Origin: CAYFVR01 sp964346545
Lineage (GTDB): Bacteria; Desulfobacterota; Desulfobacteria; Desulfobacterales; Desulfococcaceae
DNA: 5,490 bases
Assembly (NCBI GenBank): GCA_964346545.1
Contig: CAYFVR010000285.1
Span: 1-5,490 of the forward strand
Direction of reading: 5' to 3'
The number at the start of each line of letters is the position of its first letter. The first letter of the stretch is position 1. The notes beneath the pieces were generated by a model, which was given only the letters and a program-made list of their open reading frames with translations, had not been told where the DNA came from and ran no database searches. The translations under genes were made by a program, and so were the position numbers. Shown piece by piece: positions 1 to 5,416 of the stretch.

Positions 1-1303
1 GGCGCTGGATGTTGTCCACGTTGGTGATGGGGTCGTCCACCACCAGCCCCAGGGAAAGAATCAGGGCGAACAGGGTGACCCGGTTGATGGTGTAGCCCAG
101 CAGATAGTTGACGAAGAGCGCCAGGGAAAAGCTGATGGGCACCGCCAGCGCGACGACCGACGCCTCCCGCCAGCCCAGGGTGAAGGCCAGCAGGATGACC
201 ACGGTGAGGATGGCGGAGCCGAGAGAGATCAGCAGGTTGTTGACCTTTTCCTGGGCCGTGGCGCCGTAGTTGCGGGTGACCGTGACCCCCACGCCGTCGG
301 GCAGCAGCGTTTTCTCCAACTCGTCCATCCGGTCCAGCACCGCCCGGGCCACGTCCACGGCGTTGGTGCCGCGCTTTTTGGCGATGGCCAGGGTGACGGC
401 GAACCGGCCGTCGGCCGGAAGGTCCGGCGCGTGTTTTTCCCGCCAGGCGTCGGAGAATCCGATCCGGGTGTAGCTGTTCGCCTCCTCCGGCCCGTCGATG
501 AGCCGGGCGATGTCGCGCAGGTAGACCGGACGGCCCTGGTGGACGCCCACCACCAGCCCGCCCACTTCGTCGGCGGACATCAGAAAAGAGTCGGAGACCA
601 CGACGTGGGCCCGGTTGTTCCGGTCGAAAGTTCCGGCGGTGACCGAGGCGTCCGCGCCGGAAAGGGCCTGGTGGACCATCCGGGGCGAGACGTTCAAGCC
701 GCTCATCCGCTCCGGCAGCAGCTCCACCCGCACCTCCCGCCGACGGCCGCCCACCACCTCGGTGCGGGAGATATTGGGCAGCTCCGCCAGCCGGGCCAGC
801 GCCTCCTCGCCAATCCGCCGCAGGGCGTGGTCGTCGTACCGGTCGGAGTGAAGGGTCAGGTTGACGATGGGCACGTCGTCGATCTCCACCGGCTTGATCA
901 CCCAACCCCGGACGATGGAGGGGGCCTCGTCGATGTGCATCATGATCCGGTTGTGGAGCTTGACCAGGGATGCCTCCCGGTCTTCGCCCACGTAAAACCG
1001 AACCGTGACCACCGACATGTCCCGATGGGAGGTGGAATAGACGTATTCCACGCCGTCGATCTGCCACAGCAGCCGTTCCAGCGGTTCGGAGACCAGCCGC
1101 TCCACCTCGCCGGGGCTCGCCCCCGGGGCCTGGATGAACACGTCGGCCAGCGGCACCACGATCTGGGGCTCCTCCTCCCGGGGGGTGACCAAGATCGCGG
1201 CCACGCCCAGCGCCAAGGAGGCGATAATGAGGATGAGCGAAAGCTGGGTTTTGAGGAACCGGCGGACAATGCCGGGAATCAGTCCTTCGGGAGCGTCCGC
1301 CAT
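1..1303 (-). CDS. RND-family efflux transporter permease, N-terminal part (runs off left edge)
   Basis: Inner-membrane proton-driven pump of the AcrB/RND superfamily, partner of the adaptor just upstream. Reading the minus strand from the ATG at 1303-1301 gives 434 codons with no stop. The visible order fits the family: a short cytoplasmic N-terminus, TM1 at about residues 17-40, and a large periplasmic (porter) region at about 41-350. TM2 (about 356-377), TM3 (about 382-404) and TM4 (about 410-427) follow. TM4 carries GLVVDDPITNVDNIQR, with D423-D424 matching the paired aspartates of the AcrB proton relay (D407/D408). After TM1 comes TPREEEPQIVVP and then APGASPGEVERLVSEPLE, as in RND pumps of the AcrB-like class common in Desulfobacterota. 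Full-length members have about 1,000-1,050 residues, so more than half lies outside the window. The start is supported by a one-base stop/start overlap (TAATG) with the adaptor. Family assignment is firm; the substrate (drug, solvent, metal or other) cannot be read from this fragment. Confidence 0.95.
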   Translation of the reverse strand, partial: MADAPEGLIPGIVRRFLKTQLSLILIIASLALGVAAILVTPREEEPQIVVPLADVFIQAPGASPGEVERLVSEPLERLLWQIDGVEYVYSTSHRDMSVVTVRFYVGEDREASLVKLHNRIMMHIDEAPSIVRGWVIKPVEIDDVPIVNLTLHSDRYDDHALRRIGEEALARLAELPNISRTEVVGGRRREVRVELLPERMSGLNVSPRMVHQALSGADASVTAGTFDRNNRAHVVVSDSFLMSADEVGGLVVGVHQGRPVYLRDIARLIDGPEEANSYTRIGFSDAWREKHAPDLPADGRFAVTLAIAKKRGTNAVDVARAVLDRMDELEKTLLPDGVGVTVTRNYGATAQEKVNNLLISLGSAILTVVILLAFTLGWREASVVALAVPISFSLALFVNYLLGYTINRVTLFALILSLGLVVDDPITNVDNIQR

Positions 1304-2412
1304 TATCGCGCCTCCTCCAGCGCCAGGGTTTCCCCGCCGGAAAGGCCGGAAAGCACTTCAATCGCCTCGGCCGCCGCGCCCGGTGGACCGACGGGCCCCC
1401 GGGTTTTCACGTAGCGCCGTTGCCAGCCATCCTCGGTCTGGACTTGCACCAATTCCAGTTGTCCCACCTTCCGGATGGCCGCCGGCGGCACGGTGATCAC
1501 CTCGGTTTCGCCGATGGGAATCCGCAGTTTGCCGAACATGCCGGGAAAGGTTCCCGCCATCGGCGAAATGGCGGCCTTGACCAGAAAGGTCCGGGTGGCG
1601 GGATCGGCGTAGGGGACGATCTCCTCCACGGTGGCGGGCACGCGGGCGTCCAGCGGGTTGATCTCGGCGGTCAGCTCGGTCCCGATGGAAAGCCGCCGGA
1701 TCAGCCCTTCGCGGACGTAGGCTTCCAGACGAAGGGTCCCTTCGGTCTGGAGCAGCAGCAACGGCTTTCCGGGAGCGGCCAGATCGCCGGGTTCCACCAT
1801 TCGGCGAAGGACCTCGCCCGCCTCGGGCGCTTCGAGGGTGCTGAAACCCTTGGCGATTTCCGCTTCGCGGATGACCTCCTGGGCTCGCTGAATTCCCGCT
1901 TCGGCCCCTTCCAGGGCGTCCCGGGTCCGCTTCAGCCCGGCCTGGGCCTGAAGAAAGGCGGATCGCGCCTTTTCCAGCTCCCGCTCGGTGGCGGCCTGGG
2001 CTTCGTAGAAATTCTGGACGCGCCGGAAATCGGCCCGGGCCTGCTGAAAGGCGGCCTCGGCGGCGGCCACGCCCTGCCGGGCCTGTTCCCGGGCCGCCCG
2101 GGCGCTCCGCAGTCCCTGGCGGGCCTGATCCAGCCGGGACGCGGCCTGGCGACTGTCCAGGGTCAGCAACACCTGCCCCTTTTCCACCCGGTCGCCGGGC
2201 CCGACGTTGACCTCCACCACCTGGGCGGTGACCTGGGCGGCGATCTGGGTTTCAACCCGGGGCCGGAGCGTGCCCACGGCCTCGTACCAGTCGGTGACGA
2301 TTTGGCGTTGGGCGGTGGCGGTGGGCGGATCTTCGGCGGCGGGAAGCGTTGCGGGAGAAATGCCCAGGACGATTCCCGCGAGAATTGCGGAGAGAAAGGC
2401 GGGTATTTTCAT
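1303..2412 (-). CDS. Efflux RND transporter periplasmic adaptor subunit (HlyD/AcrA-type membrane fusion protein)
   Basis: Periplasmic adaptor linking the RND permease to a TolC-type channel; 369 residues, a normal length. The N-terminus is a Sec signal peptide: MKIP, a hydrophobic stretch at about 6-20, then LPAAED with cleavage near residue 25-26. There is no lipobox cysteine, so the protein is probably soluble or held by the complex. The first half of a lipoyl-like domain is at about 47-87 (VNVGPGDRVEKGQVLLTLDS). A long Ala/Arg/Gln/Glu-rich helical hairpin (coiled coil) spans about 88-189. The second lipoyl half is at about 190-225 (STLEAPEAGEVLRRMVEPGD), the beta-barrel at about 227-285, and a membrane-proximal domain at about 290-365 (TFPGMFGKLRIPIGE, then VPPAAIRK). 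A GGGAAAG ribosome site lies 10 bases before the ATG. The stop overlaps the permease start, implying one transcript and coupled translation. No clear promoter is visible directly upstream. Confidence 0.95.
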   Translation of the reverse strand: MKIPAFLSAILAGIVLGISPATLPAAEDPPTATAQRQIVTDWYEAVGTLRPRVETQIAAQVTAQVVEVNVGPGDRVEKGQVLLTLDSRQAASRLDQARQGLRSARAAREQARQGVAAAEAAFQQARADFRRVQNFYEAQAATERELEKARSAFLQAQAGLKRTRDALEGAEAGIQRAQEVIREAEIAKGFSTLEAPEAGEVLRRMVEPGDLAAPGKPLLLLQTEGTLRLEAYVREGLIRRLSIGTELTAEINPLDARVPATVEEIVPYADPATRTFLVKAAISPMAGTFPGMFGKLRIPIGETEVITVPPAAIRKVGQLELVQVQTEDGWQRRYVKTRGPVGPPGAAAEAIEVLSGLSGGETLALEEAR

Positions 2413-2422
2413 AGGTGATTGA

Positions 2423-2429
2423 CTTTCCC
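2423..2429 (-). promoter_or_regulatory. Ribosome binding site of the adaptor gene
   Basis: On the minus strand GGGAAAG lies 10 bases before the ATG at 2412-2410. It is purine-rich but not a consensus Shine-Dalgarno sequence. Together with the signal peptide that begins at this ATG, it supports the start used for the adaptor. Confidence 0.5.
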
Positions 2430-2481
2430 GTGAATGGCGCTGTTGCCGTGTTTCAAAACGTGTTATGAGACCTCATCGGGA

Positions 2482-2585
2482 CCTCGTTGCGAAGATCCGC
2501 CGCGCAATGCAATCCCGAGGCTCCGCCTCGCGCGCGGGAGGCGGAGCCTCCCGGAAGGCATTCCCAGGCGGAGCCTGGGAACGAG
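2482..2585. repeat. Palindromic REP-like repeat, copy 1 (long form, 104 bp)
   Basis: The unit starts CCTCGTTGCG and ends GGGAACGAG, so its ends form a short inverted repeat (CTCGTT at 2483-2488, AACGAG at 2580-2585). Inside are a degenerate hairpin (2487-2507, TTGCG...CGCAA), a perfect 13-bp inverted repeat (2517-2529 with 2538-2550, 8-base loop) and a perfect 9-bp hairpin with a GGA loop (2561-2569 with 2573-2581). It aligns with the copy at 2605-2682 except for 27 extra bases in this copy, one single-base length difference and scattered substitutions. The organisation resembles REP/BIME-type or small non-autonomous palindromic elements dispersed in bacterial genomes. No transposase is present in the window. 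Because it is nearly palindromic, a strand is not assigned. Confidence 0.85.
2517..2550. repeat. Perfect 13-bp inverted repeat inside repeat copy 1
   Basis: GAGGCTCCGCCTC at 2517-2529 is the exact reverse complement of GAGGCGGAGCCTC at 2538-2550, separated by eight GC-rich bases. Each arm can also fold alone as a 5-bp stem with a 3-base loop. No T-tract follows on either strand, so it is not a standard intrinsic terminator, although a stem this strong could slow transcription or protect RNA ends. Confidence 0.85.
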
Positions 2586-2604
2586 AAAAGTAAACACATT
2601 TGGT

Positions 2605-2682
2605 CCTCGTTGCGAGGCTCTGCCTCGCAATGCAAGCCCCGAGGCCCTGCCTCGCGTACGGGAGGCGGAGCCTGGGAACGAG
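2605..2682. repeat. Palindromic REP-like repeat, copy 2 (short form, 78 bp)
   Basis: Second copy of the same unit in the same orientation, 19 bases after the first ends, again running from CCTCGTTGCG to GGGAACGAG. Its first hairpin is intact: TTGCGAGGC at 2610-2618 pairs perfectly with GCCTCGCAA at 2622-2630 around a TCT loop. The matching hairpin in copy 1 has several mismatches. This copy has one AGGCGGAGCCT (2663-2673), where copy 1 has two (2539-2549 and 2566-2576), and it lacks the 27 bases between them. The end of the repeat is 41 bases before the ATG of the secreted-protein gene. Confidence 0.85.
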
Positions 2683-2693
2683 ATAAATTTCTA

Positions 2694-2717
2694 TTTCGGC
2701 GATTTTTCCCGAAAGGA
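2694..2717 (+). promoter_or_regulatory. Ribosome binding site of the secreted-protein gene, overlapping a small hairpin
   Basis: GAAAGGAAA at 2711-2719 is a good Shine-Dalgarno region 4 bases before the ATG at 2724; its AGGA core (2714-2717) sits 6 bases before it. It decides that start over in-frame upstream codons that would read through the repeats. TTTCGG at 2694-2699 can pair with CCGAAA at 2709-2714 around a 9-base loop, so the stem covers the 5' edge of the ribosome site. The ribosome site is well supported; a regulatory role for the short stem is only a possibility. Confidence 0.55.
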
Positions 2718-2723
2718 AACATC

Positions 2724-3641
2724 ATGAAGAACCGTTTTGCCCGATCAGCCGGGGTCCGGCCGGGGTTCATTCTCCTCGCCCTGGCCGTCTTCACATTTTT
2801 ATTCGTTCCTCCGGCCTCCGGTGCGCCGGTCCCTTTGTACAATGGAAGTCTGGGCGCCCTTCCGACCAGCCAATTCTGGCTTTATGGCGTCGATCCGGCG
2901 GCAAGCACGATACCGGTCATGCAAAACGGCGCGGTCGTCATGGATTCCACCGGTCCAACCGCCGACAGCGCGGGCTTTTTCACCATAACCTCCCAACACC
3001 CCGCCTTCCTCCAACCGCTGGATCGCGAAGCGGGATTCACGGTGTGGGTGGAGGCGCAGCTTATCTCCGAATCCCACGTCAGCGATGACCGGGCCGGGTA
3101 CAGCGTGATCGTGCTGTCCAATGATCTATCAGGGATCGAGCTGGGTTTCTGGGATAACGAAATCTGGGCCCAGGAATTCGTCGATGGCGATACCTCCCAG
3201 CAATTTATCCACGCGGAAGGAACCGACGCCACCCCAACGGTGGCCCAAACTCCGTATGCCATTTGGATTCGGGGCGATTCTTACCGATTGTATGTGGACG
3301 GCGATTTCCGCCTGACCGGCCCGGTCCGTAATTACAGTCCCTTCGGCGCACCTTACAACCAGGCCAATTTCATCTTTTTCGGGGACAACACTTCCAGCGC
3401 GGAGGCCGTATCCGCTACCGCCGGAGTCGCGGTGAACATTCACGCCCCCGGCGACCTGAACGACAGCGGGGAGGTCACGTTGCTGGACGCGCTCATCGCG
3501 TTGCAGGTGCTGGCCGGTCTTTCGCCCGCGGAGCTGGACCCGGAATGGGCCATCGCCGGGGGAGACGTGGACGGCGATTTCCAGGCCGGGCTGGCCGAGG
3601 CGATTTACGCGCTGCAATGGAGCGCGGAGGTGCGACCGTAG
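2724..3641 (+). CDS. Secreted protein with beta-sandwich-like domain and C-terminal dockerin/EF-hand-like loops
   Basis: Protein of 305 residues with no recognised enzymatic motif. A Sec signal peptide covers about residues 1-34: basic MKNRFARSAGVRPG, hydrophobic core at about 15-30, then ASGA with likely cleavage after G33 or A34. Residues about 36-240 look like an all-beta, concanavalin-like fold. RAGYSVIVLSNDLSGIELGF (123-142), IWAQEF, YRLYVDGDFRLTG and NFIFFGDNTSSA resemble the 'choice-of-anchor' extracellular domains often met in surface proteins. The C-terminus has two calcium-loop-like segments, as in dockerin type I modules. D244-N246-S248-E250-T252-D255 is canonical. D281-D283-D285-Q287-G289-E292 is degenerate, with F286 and A288 where Gly and Ile/Val are usual. 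The start at 2724 is chosen for its ribosome site and signal peptide. The gene opposes its efflux neighbours and looks less GC-rich. Export is well supported; function is unknown. Confidence 0.88.
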   Translation: MKNRFARSAGVRPGFILLALAVFTFLFVPPASGAPVPLYNGSLGALPTSQFWLYGVDPAASTIPVMQNGAVVMDSTGPTADSAGFFTITSQHPAFLQPLDREAGFTVWVEAQLISESHVSDDRAGYSVIVLSNDLSGIELGFWDNEIWAQEFVDGDTSQQFIHAEGTDATPTVAQTPYAIWIRGDSYRLYVDGDFRLTGPVRNYSPFGAPYNQANFIFFGDNTSSAEAVSATAGVAVNIHAPGDLNDSGEVTLLDALIALQVLAGLSPAELDPEWAIAGGDVDGDFQAGLAEAIYALQWSAEVRP

Positions 3642-3642
3642 C

Positions 3643-5103
3643 TTACCGCAATTCGTCCGTTTCCGCCCAAAATCCGATGGCCCGGCCGATGTCGGCCAGC
3701 GCCTTTTCCCGGTCGTAGCGGGCCGCCGTCTCCCGGATTTTGGCCCGGTTCCGGTCCAGCTCCGCTTCCAGGAAGCGGGTGATGGGCACGGCGCCGCCGG
3801 TGAACTGGCGGCGGACCAGGTCCAGCGATTCCTCGGCCGCCGCCACGCCCCGGCGGGTCACCCGGAGGCGGGCCTCGGCTTCGGAGAGGCGCAGGTAGGC
3901 GTTTTTCACGTCCATCCGCAGGCCCAAGTCCGTTTTCCGGTCCATGGCCAGCGTTTCGGAAAGGCGGGCCGAGGCCTCCCGCACGGCGGAGCGGGTCCGG
4001 AATCCGGTGAACAAGTTCCAGTTGAGCACCAGCGCCACCTGCCAGTTGTCCCGGTCCAGGTCGTAGGCGGCGTCCTCGTCGTCCAGGTAGTATTGGGCGC
4101 GCAGGTCCACAGCGGGCAGATAGCCGGCCCGGGCCGCGTCCACGCCCATGCGGGATTGGCGCACCCGCTCCCGAATCCGCCGGAGGTCCGGCCGGTTGGC
4201 CAGCGCGTAGTCCAGCCCGGCGGCGGCGTCCGGCATGGTCATTTCCAACCGCCCGTTTTGGGCCAGCCTGGGCGGCGGGTTGGGTGGAACGCCCATGACG
4301 TTGGCCAGGGCGTTGAGGGCGAGCCGGTGGCCGTTGCCCCGGCGGACCCGTTCCTCCTCGGATTCCGCCTTCCGCACTTCCAGGGAAAGCACGTCGGATT
4401 TCAAAGCCCCGCCCCCTTCCAACCGCACCCGCATGATTTCGAGCTGCTTGTCCACCGTTTGAACCGATTCCTCGGCGATCTGGATGAATCCCCGCGCCGC
4501 CAGGGCGTCGTAGTAGGCGCGGATGACCGAGGCGACCAAGGCGTTTTCCACGGTTTGCCGGTCCAGCCGCGCGGCGGAAAGGCCGGTTTGGGCCATCTGC
4601 CGACGGAGGATGTCCCGCCCGCCGTTGAAGAGGTTCCACTGGGCGGCGAGTCCGCTTTCGAAATTGGTCAGCTCGTCGGGATCGTTGAAATTGGTGTTGG
4701 GCGGCAGCTCCCGCTGGTCGATGGTTTTGAAGAGGTAGGCGGACGGGGCGTCGGCTTGGGTGTATTCGGTGTAAAACCGGATGGTGGGAAAGAAGGCCGA
4801 TTCGGCGGCGTCCAGGGCGGCTTCGGCCTGCCGGATTCGGGCGGCGGCGGCCTGATTGTCGGGATTTCGCTCCAGGGCCGTCCGGATCGCCTCGGCGAGG
4901 GAGACGGGGCCGGCGATGGGACGGGACGCGTCGGTTTTCGCGGGGGACGTCGCGGCGGAATTTTTGCGCGACGCGCCGAATTCCCGGTATTCGGCGCGGA
5001 TGGATTCGTAGCTGTAGCGGTCGTTTGCGGCGCAAGCGCTCAGAACGAGGAGCGCGGCGATGACGGCCGGCAGAAAGAACGGGGACGTTCGGAAGAGGCG
5101 CAT
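3643..5103 (-). CDS. TolC-family outer-membrane efflux lipoprotein
   Basis: Outer-membrane channel of a tripartite efflux system; 486 residues, typical of the OEP family. The start at 5103 is preferred over the in-frame ATG at 5154. It begins a lipoprotein signal peptide (MRLFRTSPFFLP, hydrophobic core, lipobox LSAC with the modified cysteine at C24) and has GGAAA 8 bases upstream. The 5154 start would add 17 residues and overlap the proposed promoter. Two homologous halves are visible, as in TolC: OEP repeat 1 at about 67-275 (SLAEAIRTALERNPDNQAA, then LAAQWNLFNGG at 152-162) and repeat 2 at about 298-480 (LANRPDLRRIRERV, then LVLNWNLFTGF at 358-368). Both have long Ala/Glu/Arg-rich helices for the periplasmic tunnel. 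Likely partners are the adaptor and permease at 1-2412 on the same strand, though a plus-strand gene now intervenes. Its stop codon is one base from the stop of that convergent gene. Confidence 0.95.
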   Translation of the reverse strand: MRLFRTSPFFLPAVIAALLVLSACAANDRYSYESIRAEYREFGASRKNSAATSPAKTDASRPIAGPVSLAEAIRTALERNPDNQAAAARIRQAEAALDAAESAFFPTIRFYTEYTQADAPSAYLFKTIDQRELPPNTNFNDPDELTNFESGLAAQWNLFNGGRDILRRQMAQTGLSAARLDRQTVENALVASVIRAYYDALAARGFIQIAEESVQTVDKQLEIMRVRLEGGGALKSDVLSLEVRKAESEEERVRRGNGHRLALNALANVMGVPPNPPPRLAQNGRLEMTMPDAAAGLDYALANRPDLRRIRERVRQSRMGVDAARAGYLPAVDLRAQYYLDDEDAAYDLDRDNWQVALVLNWNLFTGFRTRSAVREASARLSETLAMDRKTDLGLRMDVKNAYLRLSEAEARLRVTRRGVAAAEESLDLVRRQFTGGAVPITRFLEAELDRNRAKIRETAARYDREKALADIGRAIGFWAETDELR

Positions 5104-5147
5104 GGAATCTGTTTCCGGTCGGGGTTTGATCAGGGGTTGTCGTCCCC

Positions 5148-5176
5148 ATCCCATTCCAGAAACGGCGGAATGTCAA
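5148..5176 (-). promoter_or_regulatory. Candidate sigma70-type promoter for the tolC-family gene
   Basis: On the minus strand a perfect -35 hexamer TTGACA (5176-5171) is followed after 17 bases by TGGGAT (5153-5148), which matches three of six -10 positions, including the essential A and final T. Transcription would start near 5141, giving a leader of about 38 bases before the ATG at 5103. The spacing is ideal but the -10 is weak, so the site could need an activator. It lies 15 bases after the stop of the truncated PIN gene. Confidence 0.5.
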
Positions 5177-5191
5177 CCGATTTTTGTGGGA

Positions 5192-5416
5192 TTATCCCGG
5201 AAACCTGCCTAAGCGGGCATTCCCCTTTTCAAGACTCTTTCTTTCACGCTCATATCCACCCGGAGACAGACGAGCACCGACCATTAACTCCGCCCAAACG
5301 ATCGAGCAGAGGACAATATCCTCGGGGGAAATCCGCTTCATTTTCTCAAAAATCGACTTGGAGCGACCCCGGCGAATCTGAATGAAAACGTTGGTATCCA
5401 GGAGATAACGAGCCAT
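5192..5416 (-). pseudogene. Truncated PIN-domain toxin (VapC-like), N-terminal half only
   Basis: The 74-residue product begins MARYLLDTNVFIQIRRGRS, the classic start of VapC-type PIN-domain ribonucleases, with the first catalytic aspartate at D7. It continues through PEDIVLCSIVWAELMVGARL, where E43 is the second conserved acidic residue. VapC proteins usually have about 125-145 residues. The reading frame stops at TAA (5194-5192) after GRFPG, before the third and fourth acidic positions (the NDxxIAA and TxNxxxF regions) that complete the metal site. Only 88 bases separate the stop from the next gene, too few for the missing half, and neither other frame there resembles it. It is therefore probably an inactive remnant, although the short product may still be made. 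The ATG overlaps the preceding stop (TGATG), as in toxin-antitoxin operons. This stretch looks more AT-rich than the neighbouring efflux gene. Confidence 0.75.

Larger units (their letters stand above)
2413..2723. other. Intergenic region between divergent genes, mostly filled by palindromic repeats
   Basis: This 311-base gap separates the adaptor (minus) from the secreted-protein gene (plus). Both start here, so both promoters should lie here unless the adaptor is read through from tolC. Two related palindromic repeats occupy 2482-2585 and 2605-2682. The remaining unique stretches are 2413-2481, 2586-2604 and 2683-2723. I found no convincing -35/-10 pair on either strand. The best fragments are an isolated TTGAAA on the minus strand near 2450-2456 and an AT-rich TAAATT at 2684-2689 on the plus strand, each without a good partner. 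Open frames through this region come from the repeats and are not believed to be genes. Confidence 0.75.

Noticed and set aside
431..1414. 327-codon plus-strand frame opposite the permease and adaptor ends
   Set aside because: It is antisense to the conserved RND permease and the end of the adaptor; its His/Asp/Gly-rich composition is typical of a shadow frame.
1420..2418. 332-codon plus-strand frame opposite the adaptor
   Set aside because: It is antisense to a clear adaptor with a signal peptide and full domain order; the product is Gly/Leu-rich with no recognisable domain.
2561..2590. Intrinsic terminator formed by the 9-bp hairpin at 2561-2581
   Set aside because: The stem is followed by CGAGAAAAG on the plus strand and has no T-tract on either side. 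It lies upstream of two divergent starts, where no terminator is needed.
2482..2682. CRISPR array
   Set aside because: There are only two units of 104 and 78 bp separated by 19 bases, with large internal palindromes; there is no short-repeat/unique-spacer pattern and no cas gene.
2487..2723. In-frame upstream extension of the secreted-protein gene (79 extra residues)
   Set aside because: The extension is translated from the palindromic repeats and removes the signal peptide from the N-terminus. The ATG at 2724 has a clear ribosome site and starts a good signal peptide.
2434..2842. Short open frames on both strands through the repeats
   Set aside because: The repeated peptides (such as REAEPGNE or PGSAWE) are simple readings of the palindromes in both directions, with no independent ribosome sites or known domains.
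5104..5154. Upstream ATG at 5154 as the start of the tolC-family gene
   Set aside because: It would place 17 charged residues before a lipoprotein signal peptide, has a weak ribosome site, and would put the proposed -10 element inside the coding sequence.
3605..5176. 523-codon minus-strand frame overlapping the tolC-family gene
   Set aside because: It is the out-of-frame shadow of the same strand, rich in Arg, Pro and Gly, and has no family features.
4093..5385. 430-codon plus-strand open frame opposite the tolC-family gene
   Set aside because: Long antisense frames are expected in GC-rich coding DNA. The minus-strand product is a clear TolC-family lipoprotein, while this product is Gly/His/Arg-rich with no domain.
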